In this document: positions 45,858 to 55,035 of the stretch, piece after piece
How the letters are laid out: every line of letters starts with the position of its first letter
Position numbering within the stretch: the stretch's first letter is position 1
Assembly (NCBI RefSeq): GCF_958304185.1
Contig: NZ_OY284437.1
Location: 124,001 to 188,000, forward strand
Length of the DNA stretch: 64,000 bases
Origin: an uncultured Erythrobacter sp.
GTDB taxonomy: Bacteria; Pseudomonadota; Alphaproteobacteria; Sphingomonadales; Sphingomonadaceae
Reading direction: 5' to 3'
Notes under the pieces: generated by a model
The model's input: the letters and a program-made list of their open reading frames with translations, nothing else
Databases searched by the model: none
Told to the model about the DNA's origin: nothing
Made by a program: the position numbers and the translations under genes

Positions 45858-46624
45858 CAGTTGCGCCGCTCCCGCTGCTGATCCCCGGCAATATGTGCGA
45901 TGCACGGCTGTGGGACGGGTCTGAGGGGGCGATCCGCACAGCGCTTGCATCAGCGACAGGGCGAGCGGCGGCGGATGCGGATACCACGCAGGACGACACA
46001 ATTGCCGCCATGGCCGCCCGCGCGCTGGCTGCGACTGACGGCCCGCTTATCCCTATCGGCTTTTCAATGGGCGCTATCGTTGCGGTCGAGATGGCGGTGC
46101 AGGCGCCTGAGCGGATCGCGGGCCTCGCCCTCATCGGCTACAACGCCACCGCCGACTTGCCCGAGCGCGCTGCGCATCGCCCCGTCCAGCAGGCGGAAGT
46201 GCGCGGAGGCGGGCTGGAGCGGGTGCTGGTCGACGAGCTCAAGCCCAACTACCTCGCGCCCGCCAACCGGAGCGACGCCGCGTTGCTCGGGCTGCTGCGC
46301 GACATGGGGATGGCGCTCGGCCCGGATGTCTTCATCCGCCAAAGCGAGGCGTTGCGGCTGCGGGCTGATCGTGTCGCAGCGCTTCTCCAGATCACCTGCC
46401 CGGTTTTCCTGATGGTCGGCAGCGAAGACGCGCTGTGTCCGCCCGCATGGCATCGCCGCTGGCACGGGCTGATACCTGACGCCCAACTGCATATCGAACC
46501 AGCAGGCCACATGGTCCCGCTCGAAGCGCCCTTGGCGCTCGCCCAAAAGCTCAAGCCGTGGCTCGCCACGCTGACCGCAGCCCAATCAGAGGAACGCCCC
46601 GCGCCATGTCCAACCGCATCCTGA
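45854..46624 (+). CDS. alpha/beta hydrolase
   Basis: 256 residues from the ATG at 45854. Nucleophile elbow GFSMGA (about residue 71), acid GSEDALCPP (about residue 193) and catalytic His in AGHMVPLEAP (about residue 218). Similar to MenH/3-oxoadipate enol-lactonase-type hydrolases, so an ester, thioester or lactone step is likely. Starts before that at 45695 would run within the LacI gene and are rejected. Its end overlaps the MetE-like start by 19 bases. Confidence 0.85.
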   Translation: MTVAPLPLLIPGNMCDARLWDGSEGAIRTALASATGRAAADADTTQDDTIAAMAARALAATDGPLIPIGFSMGAIVAVEMAVQAPERIAGLALIGYNATADLPERAAHRPVQQAEVRGGGLERVLVDELKPNYLAPANRSDAALLGLLRDMGMALGPDVFIRQSEALRLRADRVAALLQITCPVFLMVGSEDALCPPAWHRRWHGLIPDAQLHIEPAGHMVPLEAPLALAQKLKPWLATLTAAQSEERPAPCPTAS

Positions 46625-47760
46625 CCACGCACGTTGGCTCGCTCCCGCGCTCGAAGGACGTCACCGACCTCGTTTTCGCGCAGGAGCGCGGCGAGGCGGT
46701 CGACCCCGCGCAGTTCGATGCGGTGATCGGTGCGGCGGTTGATGACGTGGTGCAGCGCCAGGTCGCGGCGGGGATCGACCTCGTTTCGGACGGCGAGATG
46801 TCGAAGATCAGCTATGCGACCTATATCAAGGACCGCATCACCGGCTTCGATGGCGACAGCCCGCGCACGCCGCCCAAGGACTTGGAGATGTTCCCGAGCT
46901 TCCTTGAACGGCAGGCCAAGGGCGGCGGCACGCCCACCTATCGGCGGCCCAAATGCGTGGGGCCGATTGCGGTCAAATCGATGGAGCCGCTCGAGGCCGA
47001 TCTATCCCACATGGCCGCCGCGATGGCGAAGCATCAGCCCGGCGGCGGGTTCATGAACAGCGCCTCGCCCGGCGTGATTGCGCTGTTCCAGCCCAATGAG
47101 CACTATGCCACGCAGGACGCCTATCTCGAGGCTTTGGCTGAAGCGATGCGGCCGGAATATGAGGCGATTGTCGCGGCCGGCCTGCTGCTGCAACTCGACA
47201 GCCCCGATCTCGGCCTTGGCTGGCACATGATGTACAAGGACCGGAGCGAGGCGGAGTATCTGCGCCTCATCGGCGGGCATGTGGAGGCCTTGAACCACGC
47301 CTTGCGCAATGTGCCGGCAGACCGCGTGCGGATGCATGTCTGCTGGGGCAATTACGAAGGCCCGCATTGTTGCGACGTCGAAATGGGCGTGATCCTGCCG
47401 ACACTGATGACGGCCAAGCCCGCAGGTCTGCTCTTCGAAACCAGCAACCCGCGCCATCAGGCTGACTGGACCTATTTCGCCGAGATGGCCGCGATCATTC
47501 CCGAGGACAAAATCCTCATCCCCGGCGTCATCGACAGCACCACCAACTTCATCGAACACCCGCGTGTCGTCGCCGAACGGATCGAACGCTATGCCAGCAT
47601 CATCGGCCGCGAGCGGGTGATCGCGGGGACCGACTGCGGCTTTTCGACCTTCGCGGGCTTCGGCGTGGTCGATCCCAGCATCGTCTGGGCCAAGCTCAAG
47701 ACCCTCGCGGAAGGCGCGGCGCTGGCCAGCGACCGCTTGTGGCGCGGCGTGGCGGCCTAG
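46606..47760 (+). CDS. MetE-like (cobalamin-independent methionine synthase family) protein
   Basis: 384 residues matching only the C-terminal catalytic barrel of MetE (full MetE is about 750). TTHVGSLPRSKDV is at residues 5-17, the Zn-type motif HVCWGNYEGPHCCDVE near residue 245 and the late Cys in GTDCGFSTF near residue 347. Stand-alone proteins of this kind transfer alkyl groups to thiols or, as in epoxyalkane:coenzyme M transferase, open epoxides. Here the operon context suggests a degradative thiol transfer or demethylation rather than methionine synthesis. The substrate is not predictable. Confidence 0.85.
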   Translation: MSNRILTTHVGSLPRSKDVTDLVFAQERGEAVDPAQFDAVIGAAVDDVVQRQVAAGIDLVSDGEMSKISYATYIKDRITGFDGDSPRTPPKDLEMFPSFLERQAKGGGTPTYRRPKCVGPIAVKSMEPLEADLSHMAAAMAKHQPGGGFMNSASPGVIALFQPNEHYATQDAYLEALAEAMRPEYEAIVAAGLLLQLDSPDLGLGWHMMYKDRSEAEYLRLIGGHVEALNHALRNVPADRVRMHVCWGNYEGPHCCDVEMGVILPTLMTAKPAGLLFETSNPRHQADWTYFAEMAAIIPEDKILIPGVIDSTTNFIEHPRVVAERIERYASIIGRERVIAGTDCGFSTFAGFGVVDPSIVWAKLKTLAEGAALASDRLWRGVAA

Positions 47761-47761
47761 G

Positions 47762-48532
47762 ATGGGCAGCTTCAAATCCCGTCTGGCGAGCGGCGCGCCT
47801 TTGCTGGGCACCTTCATCAAGACCCCGCACCCGCATGTGGTCGAAGTGCTGGCGGGGGCCGCACTCGACTGCCTGTGCCTTGATGCCGAACACGCGCCGT
47901 TCGACCGCCGCGATCTCGACGCTGGCATCATGGCCGCGCGCGCCGGAGGAATGCCGGTGTTGGTGCGCCCGGCCTCATCAGCGGCGCACGAGACCCTCAA
48001 TGCGCTCGATTGCGGCGCGGACGGCGTGTTGGTGCCGCATGTCCGCTCCGCCGCCGAAGCCGAGGCGGTGGCGGCCAGCGTCCACTACGGCCCCGGCGGC
48101 GGCCCGGCGCGGCGCGGCTATGCCGGGTCGAGCCGCGCGGCAGGATACGGCACGCGCACCATCCCCGATCACTTGGCCGCCAGCGCCGCGACCAGCATCG
48201 TGATCGCCCAGATCGAGGATCTGGAGGCTTTGGACGAAATCGACGCCATCGCTGCTGTGTCCGGCATCGACGCGCTGTTCATCGGGCGGATCGACCTGAC
48301 GATTGCGCTCGGCTGCACCTCGCCCGACGATCCCAAGGTGATCGCAGCGGTGGAGCACATCCTTGCCGCCTGCCGCACCGCCGGGCGCGCCTGCGGGATG
48401 TTCACGCCGCGGCCCGCCGATGTCCCGCATTGGCAGGCGAAGGGGGCGAGCCTGTTCCTGCTGGGGTCGGATCACGGCTTCCTACGCGAAGGGGCGGCCA
48501 GCCTCTCCCGCGCGGCCGGCTTTACGACCTGA
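47762..48532 (+). CDS. HpcH/HpaI-family aldolase
   Basis: Class II aldolase cleaving a 4-hydroxy-2-oxo acid to pyruvate plus an aldehyde. 256 residues with CLDAEHAPFDRRDL (about residues 37-50; typically D-x-EH-x-P-x-D), VRP at about residue 63, CGADGVLVPHVRSAAEAEAV (about residue 83) and a metal-binding QIEDLEALDEIDAI. Starts two bases after the MetE-like stop. Its pyruvate product and the sdaA product would converge. It probably carries out the carbon-carbon cleavage of the pathway. Confidence 0.88.
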   Translation: MGSFKSRLASGAPLLGTFIKTPHPHVVEVLAGAALDCLCLDAEHAPFDRRDLDAGIMAARAGGMPVLVRPASSAAHETLNALDCGADGVLVPHVRSAAEAEAVAASVHYGPGGGPARRGYAGSSRAAGYGTRTIPDHLAASAATSIVIAQIEDLEALDEIDAIAAVSGIDALFIGRIDLTIALGCTSPDDPKVIAAVEHILAACRTAGRACGMFTPRPADVPHWQAKGASLFLLGSDHGFLREGAASLSRAAGFTT

Positions 48533-48556
48533 CCGTCTGGCACAAGGGGAACATTC

Positions 48557-49777
48557 ATGCAGCGCGCTGAAGATATTAGCCAATCGCGCCGGATCGCCGC
48601 GCTGGTGTTTCTGTTGATCGGCTATTTCTTCTACGCTTGGTCGTGGAACACGGTCGATATTCTGCGGCCCTACATCAAGGAGGATCTGGGCCTCACCCTG
48701 ACCCAGTCGGGATCGCTCTACACGGTGCAGGCGATCGGCGCGATCATCGGTGCGGTGGTCATGGGGCAGGTCGCCGACATCATCGGCCGCCGCAATGCGC
48801 TGGTGATTGCGATGGTCGGTTATGGCGGGATGCTGCTGTCGGGGCTCGTGGTGGCCGATTTTACCGCGCTGGTGGGGCAGCGGGTGCTGATGGGCTTCTT
48901 CATGGGCGCGATGTACCCGATCGCGGTCGGCATCTATTCGGGACTATTCCCGGCCAGCAAGCGCGGGCTGATCGCTGGCTTTGTGCTCGGCACCTACAAT
49001 GTCGCGGTCTCGGCACTCGGTTTCCTCTCGGCCGCGGCATTCCGGGCCGGAGCCGACTGGAAGGTGCTGCTGTGGGCAGGCGCGGTGCCGGTCGCCTTGG
49101 CGTTGTTCGCGTTTCTGGTGGTGCCGGACGACCGCAAGCTGGTGCCGTTCGGCGGCCCCGTCGGCGCGAGCACGACCGCCACTTCGAAGCTCCCGATCGC
49201 CGAGCTCTTCCGCCCTGGCGTCGCGCGCCAGACGTTGCTGCTGGCAACCATGTCGGGCCTCAACTTTTTCGCCTATCAAGCCTTCACCGGCTGGGCGAGC
49301 ACCTACCTCAAGACCGAGCGTGGCATCCCCGACACCGTGATCGGCGATGTGCTGGGCTGGCAGTTCATCGGTGCGGCGCTGGGCGGGCTGATATGGGGCT
49401 GGATCAGCGACCGGCTCGGCCGCCGGGTTGGCGCGGCGGGCTTCATAAGTGCCGCCGCGATCATCCCGGTCTATCTGTTCGTGCCGCTGCCGCTCGGCCT
49501 GCTGGAAGCGGTGGGCTTTGGCTACGGCGTGATGCTGAGCGCCTCGGCGATTTGGGGGCCGTGGTTGTCCGAACTGTACCCGCCGCACCTGCGCTCGACC
49601 GCCGCTTCGATCTACAATTGGGGCCGCGTCATCAGCATGACCGCCCCGCTCATCACCGCCCCGCTGGCCGAGGCGTTCGGGCTTGGCCCGGTCATGGCAC
49701 TGGCTTCGGTCAGCTTCCTGCTGGCGGCGTGGATCTGGCTGGTCTTGCCGGAGACGGCGGGCCGATCGGTCAAATAG
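48557..49777 (+). CDS. MFS transporter
   Basis: 406 residues, twelve predicted membrane helices, of the sugar-acid/aromatic-acid H+ symporter type. The helix 2-3 loop has GQVADIIGRRNALVIAMVG (about residue 69) and the symmetric GWISDRLGRRVGAAGFISA lies in the second half. The AAGGGGAA site precedes the ATG. It completes the hisD-like operon and probably moves the substrate, delivered by the TonB receptor, across the inner membrane. Confidence 0.9.
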   Translation: MQRAEDISQSRRIAALVFLLIGYFFYAWSWNTVDILRPYIKEDLGLTLTQSGSLYTVQAIGAIIGAVVMGQVADIIGRRNALVIAMVGYGGMLLSGLVVADFTALVGQRVLMGFFMGAMYPIAVGIYSGLFPASKRGLIAGFVLGTYNVAVSALGFLSAAAFRAGADWKVLLWAGAVPVALALFAFLVVPDDRKLVPFGGPVGASTTATSKLPIAELFRPGVARQTLLLATMSGLNFFAYQAFTGWASTYLKTERGIPDTVIGDVLGWQFIGAALGGLIWGWISDRLGRRVGAAGFISAAAIIPVYLFVPLPLGLLEAVGFGYGVMLSASAIWGPWLSELYPPHLRSTAASIYNWGRVISMTAPLITAPLAEAFGLGPVMALASVSFLLAAWIWLVLPETAGRSVK

Positions 49778-49850
49778 CGGCGCTGACGCCGGGCGGTTCA
49801 CTCCTTCGCCGCAGTTGCTTTGTCGTCAGCGCTGGACAACACAGCGAAGC

Positions 49851-52800
49851 ATGAATCTGGCACAACCCCCAGCATGGCGCTTTGCCGTCGATCGCGGCGG
49901 CACCTTTACCGATGTCGTTGCCTCCACGCCGGATGGGCGGCTGGTGACGGAGAAGCTCCTGTCGGAGAACCCGGGCCACTATCCCGACGCCGCGAGCGAG
50001 GCGGTGCGGCGGCTGATGGCGCGTCATGGTGAGGCGGCGATCGCCGAGCTCCGGATCGGCACCACGGTGGCGACCAACGCGCTGCTGGAGCGCAAGGGCG
50101 AGCGGCTGGCGCTGGCAATCACCCGCGGTTTTGCCGACGCTTTGCGGATCGGCACGCAGGCGCGGCCCCACATCTTCGCGCGCCATATCGTGTTGCCCGA
50201 ACAGCTGCCCGCGAAGGTCGTGGAAATCGACGAGCGCGTGGCGGTGGACGGCACGGTGCTCCGCCCACTGGACGAGGCGGCGGCCCGCGCATCCTTCGAA
50301 CATCTTCGCGCGGAGGGCTTCGATGCGCTCGCCATCGTGTTGATGCATGGCTGGCAGCACCGTGAGCACGAGGCGCGGCTTGCTGCACTCGCGCGCACAA
50401 TCGGCTTTGCACAGGTCAGCGTCAGCCATGAGGTCGCGCCGCTGATCCGGCTGATCCCGCGCGGCGATACCACGGTGGTCGATGCCTATCTTTCGCCCGT
50501 TCTGCGGCGTTACACCGATGCGCTTGCCGCGAGCCTGCCTGCGGCCGGGGCGCTCCGGTTCATGCAGTCGAACGGCGGGCTGGCGGAAGTCGGCGCATTT
50601 CGGGGCAAGGATGCGATCCTGTCCGGTCCGGCTGGCGGCGTGGTCGGCATGGTCGCCGCCTGCGAACCGCTCGGCCACACACGGCTGATCGGCTTCGACA
50701 TGGGCGGCACCAGTACCGATGTGGCGCATTATGCGGGCGAGATCGAGCTGACCGGCGACAGCGTGGTCGCGGGCGTGCGCGTGGCGGCACCGATGATGCA
50801 AATCCATACCGTGGCGGCAGGCGGCGGCTCGATCTGCCGGTTCGATGGCGCGCGCTTCCGTGTCGGGCCGGAGAGCGCGGGCGCTGACCCTGGCCCGGCC
50901 TGCTACCGCAAGGGCGGGCCGCTGACGGTGACCGATTGCAACCTGTTCCTTGGGCGGATCGATCCCGCCTTTTTCCCGGCGGTGTTCGGCCCGGGCGGCG
51001 ATGAGCCGCTTGGCCCCGAGGCCGCCCGCACACGTCTGGAGGAGGTCGCCGCCGCGATCCCCGAACCCACCTCGCTCGACGCTATCGCCGAGGGTTTCCT
51101 CGCCATCGCGGTTCACAACATGGCAGGGGCGATCCGCAAGATCTCGGTTGCGCGCGGGCATGATGTGACGACCTATGCGCTCGCCTGCTTCGGCGGTGCG
51201 GGCGGGCAGCACGCCTGCCGGGTGGCCGATGCGCTGGGGATGGAGACCGTGCTCGTCCACCCGCTCGCCGGGATGCTGTCAGCCTACGGCATCGGTCTGG
51301 CGCCGGTGAAGGCGATCCGCGAGATCACCCTGATGCTGCCGCTGGGGGAGAGTCATGCGCAAGAACTCGCCGCGCTTGAGGCGGAGGCGCGGCAAGCTTT
51401 GCTGGATCAGGGCATCGCGGAGGAAGCGATTGTCACGGAGCTCCGCGCGCGCTTGCGCTTTGCCGGGAGCGACAGCCTGCTCGCGATCCCGTGCGAGGCC
51501 CCAGCGCAGATGGACGCCGCCTTCCGCCAGCTGCACCGCCAGCGCTTCGGATACTCCGACGCGGAGGGTGCGATCATCGTCGAAGCGCTGAGCGTCGAGG
51601 CGCGCGGGGTATCGGGCGGGCTGGCCGCCGTCTCCGGCATTCCCGAAACCACCGCGGCCACGGCGGCGCAGCTGCCCGGAGACTTGCCGGTCATGGCCCG
51701 TACCGCATTGGCGGCAGGCGAGGTCGCCCAAGGCCCGCTGCTGATCATCGACCCCGGCTCGACCACAGTGGTGGAGGCAGGCTGGCAGGCGCGGCTCGCC
51801 CACGAAGGCAGCCTGATCCTCACCCGCGCCGTCCCGCTCACCCGCGAACGCGCCGCCGGGACTGCGGTCGATCCGGTGCGGCTCGAAATCTTCAACAACC
51901 TCTTCATGGCCATCGCCGAGGAGATGGGCGTGGTGCTGCAATCGACCGCGACCTCGGTGAATATCAAGGAACGGCTCGATTTCTCTTGCGCGCTGTTCGA
52001 CGCATCGGGTGCGCTGATCGCCAATGCGCCGCATATCCCGGTGCACCTTGGCAGCATGGGCGACTCCATTGCGCGGGTGATCGAAGCGCGGGGCGCGGGG
52101 CGGGATGGTCGCGGGTTCAGGCGCGGGGACGCCTATGTGCTCAACGATCCCTATCGCGGCGGCACGCACCTGCCTGACATCACGGTGATCGTGCCGGTGT
52201 TCTACTCGGGCAAGGGCGGCGAGCCTGACGCCTACGTCGCCGCGCGCGGGCACCATGCCGATATCGGCGGCATAGCGCCCGGCTCCATGCCGCCCGAAAG
52301 CCGCACCATCGCCGAAGAGGGCGTGCTGATCGACAATCTGCTGATGGTGGACGAGGGTCGCTTTCAGGAGGCCGAACTGCGCCGCATTCTCGCCGCAGCG
52401 GAGTATCCCGCACGCAACCCAGACCGCAACCTCTCCGACCTGCGCGCGCAGCTGGCCGCCTGCACGCGCGGGGCGGAGTTGCTGGCGGCTGCGGCGCGCG
52501 AGCATGGCGCGGATGTGCTCGCCGCCTACATGAACCACGTCCTCGCCAATGCCGAGGAAAGCGTGCGCCGCTTGCTCGGCGGGCTGGCAGACGAGGTGTT
52601 CGCCTATCCGATGGACAATGGCGCGGTGGTGCAGGTGGCCATCCGCATCGACTGCGCGGCCCGCTCGGCCGTGTTCGACTTTACCGGGACGAGCGACCAG
52701 CTTTCCGACAATTTCAACGCCCCGCGTTCAATCACCCGCGCCGCCGCGCTCTATGTGCTGCGGACGCTGATCGATGATGCGATCCCGATGAACGACGGCT

Positions 52801-53420
52801 GCCTGAGGCCGGTGACGCTGATCGTGCCCGAAGGCTCGATGCTGAACCCTCGGCCCGGCGCGGCGGTGGTGGCGGGCAATGTCGAGACCAGCCAAGTCGT
52901 CACCGATGCGCTGTTCGCCGCAACTGGCAGGCTCGCGCCTTCGCAGGGGACAATGAACAATTTCACCTTCGGCAACGCGGCCCATCAGTATTACGAGACG
53001 ATCTGCGGCGGATCGGGCGCGGGGCCGGATCATCCCGGCACCAGCGCGGTGCAGACCCACATGACCAATTCGCGCCTGACCGATCCGGAAATCCTCGAAA
53101 CCCGCCTGCCGGTGCGGCTGGAGGAGTTTGCCATCCGGCGCGGATCGGGGGGCGAGGGGCAGCATCGCGGCGGGGACGGGGTGGTGCGGCGTGTGACTTT
53201 CCTTGAGCCGATGCGCGCCAATATGCTCGCCAACCGCCGCAAGGTCGCGCCGCGCGGGCTGCGGGGCGGGGGCGATGCCGCGCCGGGGCAGAACTGGGTC
53301 GAGCGGGCGGACGGCTCCCGCGAAGACTTGGGCGCCACAGGCTCTGCCGAAATGCAGCCGGGCGACACATTCGTGATCCTGACGCCCGGGGGCGGTGGGT
53401 TCGGGGGGACAGAGGAATGA
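49851..53420 (+). CDS. fused HyuA-HyuB hydantoinase/5-oxoprolinase
   Basis: 1189 residues from the ATG at 49851, containing both subunits that are separate in many bacteria. The HyuA part (about residues 1-680) has the ATPase-type FAVDRGGTFTDVVA start and GFDMGGTSTDVAHY. The HyuB part (about 690-1180) has ATSVNIKERLDFSCALFD, YRGGTHLPDITV and VAARGHHADIGG. It resembles eukaryotic 5-oxoprolinase in layout: ATP-driven opening of 5-oxoproline to glutamate, or of a related lactam/hydantoin. The following DUF969/DUF979 pair supports 5-oxoproline. It ends four bases into the next gene. Confidence 0.9.
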   Translation: MNLAQPPAWRFAVDRGGTFTDVVASTPDGRLVTEKLLSENPGHYPDAASEAVRRLMARHGEAAIAELRIGTTVATNALLERKGERLALAITRGFADALRIGTQARPHIFARHIVLPEQLPAKVVEIDERVAVDGTVLRPLDEAAARASFEHLRAEGFDALAIVLMHGWQHREHEARLAALARTIGFAQVSVSHEVAPLIRLIPRGDTTVVDAYLSPVLRRYTDALAASLPAAGALRFMQSNGGLAEVGAFRGKDAILSGPAGGVVGMVAACEPLGHTRLIGFDMGGTSTDVAHYAGEIELTGDSVVAGVRVAAPMMQIHTVAAGGGSICRFDGARFRVGPESAGADPGPACYRKGGPLTVTDCNLFLGRIDPAFFPAVFGPGGDEPLGPEAARTRLEEVAAAIPEPTSLDAIAEGFLAIAVHNMAGAIRKISVARGHDVTTYALACFGGAGGQHACRVADALGMETVLVHPLAGMLSAYGIGLAPVKAIREITLMLPLGESHAQELAALEAEARQALLDQGIAEEAIVTELRARLRFAGSDSLLAIPCEAPAQMDAAFRQLHRQRFGYSDAEGAIIVEALSVEARGVSGGLAAVSGIPETTAATAAQLPGDLPVMARTALAAGEVAQGPLLIIDPGSTTVVEAGWQARLAHEGSLILTRAVPLTRERAAGTAVDPVRLEIFNNLFMAIAEEMGVVLQSTATSVNIKERLDFSCALFDASGALIANAPHIPVHLGSMGDSIARVIEARGAGRDGRGFRRGDAYVLNDPYRGGTHLPDITVIVPVFYSGKGGEPDAYVAARGHHADIGGIAPGSMPPESRTIAEEGVLIDNLLMVDEGRFQEAELRRILAAAEYPARNPDRNLSDLRAQLAACTRGAELLAAAAREHGADVLAAYMNHVLANAEESVRRLLGGLADEVFAYPMDNGAVVQVAIRIDCAARSAVFDFTGTSDQLSDNFNAPRSITRAAALYVLRTLIDDAIPMNDGCLRPVTLIVPEGSMLNPRPGAAVVAGNVETSQVVTDALFAATGRLAPSQGTMNNFTFGNAAHQYYETICGGSGAGPDHPGTSAVQTHMTNSRLTDPEILETRLPVRLEEFAIRRGSGGEGQHRGGDGVVRRVTFLEPMRANMLANRRKVAPRGLRGGGDAAPGQNWVERADGSREDLGATGSAEMQPGDTFVILTPGGGGFGGTEE

Positions 53421-54088
53421 ACTACTGGCCGCTGGCGGGCATCGCCATCGTCGTTCTGGGCTTTGCGTTGCGCTTCAACCCGCTGCTGGTGGTGGTTAGC
53501 GCCGCGCTCGCCACCGGCGTGCTGGCGGGGCTTGATCCCGTTGCGGTGGTCGAGGCGCTGGGCAAGGCCTTCAACGACAACCGCTATATCTCGGTCACGT
53601 GGATCATCCTGCCGGTGATCGGCCTCTTGGAGCGATACGGCTTGCAGCAGCGCGCCCGCGCGGCGATTGAGGGGATGCGCGGGGCGACGATGGGCAAGCT
53701 GCTGGTCGCTTATCTCGCTTTCCGCCAGCTGGCCTCGGCGCTGGGGATGAAGGACATCGGCGGGCACCCGCAGGCGGTGCGCCCACTGGTCGCGCCGATG
53801 GCTGAGGCGGCAGCGGTCAAGACCCACGGTGATCTGTCCGATGCGGCCCGCGACGAGGTGAAAGCGATGGCCGCCGCGACCGACAATGTCGGGTTGTTCT
53901 TTGGCGAAGACATCTTCTTCGCCATCGCCTCGATCCTGCTGATCCAGGGCGTCTTCGAGGCTGCGGGCTATCCGCTCACGCCGCTGCAACTGTCAGTCTG
54001 GGCGATCCCGACTGCGATCTGCGCCTTCGTGATCCATGCGGGCCGCATCCTCGCGTTCGACCGCCGATTGGGGAGGGCTGGCAAGTGA
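53417..54088 (+). CDS. DUF969-family transporter subunit (probable 5-oxoproline uptake)
   Basis: 223 residues with several membrane helices (residues 3-20, 25-40, 60-72, 95-110, 160-180, 190-205) and acidic/basic loops such as AFNDNRYISVTWIILPVIGLLERYG. DUF969 proteins occur with DUF979 partners and are annotated as 5-oxoproline transporter subunits from genetic context. Start overlaps the oxoprolinase stop (ATGA); its own end overlaps the DUF979 start. Confidence 0.8.
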   Translation: MNYWPLAGIAIVVLGFALRFNPLLVVVSAALATGVLAGLDPVAVVEALGKAFNDNRYISVTWIILPVIGLLERYGLQQRARAAIEGMRGATMGKLLVAYLAFRQLASALGMKDIGGHPQAVRPLVAPMAEAAAVKTHGDLSDAARDEVKAMAAATDNVGLFFGEDIFFAIASILLIQGVFEAAGYPLTPLQLSVWAIPTAICAFVIHAGRILAFDRRLGRAGK

Positions 54089-55035
54089 TCACTTACGAGT
54101 GGCTCTATGTGCTGGCAGGTGCGGCCTTTGGAGTGTGGGCGGCGCTGTCCGCGAAGGACGGGCGCTGGGGCAATGCCGCTTTCTGGGCGCTGCTGGCGGC
54201 GAGCTTCCTTGCGGGCAGCCACCTTTCGGACTTGGCGAATGGCGTGCTGGTGCTGGCGCTGGTGGCCATCGCCGGGCTCGGCGGCCTCAAGCGCAGCGAT
54301 CCGGCGACGACCTCGCCGCAAGAACGCGAGGCTTATGCCGCGCGGCTTGGCAACCGGCTATTCCTTCCGGCGCTGGTGGTGCCGCTGACGGCGGTGGCTG
54401 GCACCCTGCTCTACAGCTACACGCCCTTCGGAGCGACCGGGCTGTTCGAGGCCCGGCGCGAGACGCTGATCCTGTTCGGCATTGGTGTCATCGCTGCGCT
54501 GGTGGGGGCGATGGTGTGGCTGCGCCCGCCTCTCTTGGCCCCGGCTGAGGAAAGCCGCCGGCTGATCGACTCCATCGGCTGGGCGGCGATCCTGCCGCAG
54601 ATGCTGGCAGCGCTGGGTGCGGTGTTCGCGCTCGCCGGGGTGGGCGAGATCATCGGCGGGATCGCGGGCGGCATCATTCCGGAAGGCAGCGTGTTCCTGA
54701 CCGTGGTGGTCTTTGCGCTCGGCATGGCGGGTTTCACGATGATCATGGGCAATGCCTTTGCCGCCTTCCCGGTGATGGCCGCAGCCATCGGCATCCCGCT
54801 GCTGATCGGGCAATATGGCGGCAATCCGGCGGTGATCGGCGCGGTAGGGATGCTGGCCGGGTTCTGCGGCACGCTGCTCACCCCGATGGCGGCCAACTTC
54901 AACATCGTGCCCGCCGCGTTGCTGGAGCTCAAGGACCAGAACGCGGTGATCCGCCAGCAGGTGGGCACCGCAGTGCCGCTGCTCGTGTGCAATATCGTGA
55001 TCATCTATGTGGGGGCGTTCTGGCTGTGGAACTGA
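54085..55035 (+). CDS. DUF979-family transporter subunit (probable 5-oxoproline uptake)
   Basis: 316 residues with about nine membrane helices. The C-terminal part GNAFAAFPVMAAAIGIPLLIGQYGGNPAVIGAVGMLAGFCGTLLTPMAANFNIVPAALLELKD is typical of DUF979. It partners the DUF969 protein. The GTG at 54085 overlaps the DUF969 stop by four bases, and its 3' end overlaps the DUF2891 gene, so all four genes from the oxoprolinase on are translationally coupled. Confidence 0.8.
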   Translation: MITYEWLYVLAGAAFGVWAALSAKDGRWGNAAFWALLAASFLAGSHLSDLANGVLVLALVAIAGLGGLKRSDPATTSPQEREAYAARLGNRLFLPALVVPLTAVAGTLLYSYTPFGATGLFEARRETLILFGIGVIAALVGAMVWLRPPLLAPAEESRRLIDSIGWAAILPQMLAALGAVFALAGVGEIIGGIAGGIIPEGSVFLTVVVFALGMAGFTMIMGNAFAAFPVMAAAIGIPLLIGQYGGNPAVIGAVGMLAGFCGTLLTPMAANFNIVPAALLELKDQNAVIRQQVGTAVPLLVCNIVIIYVGAFWLWN

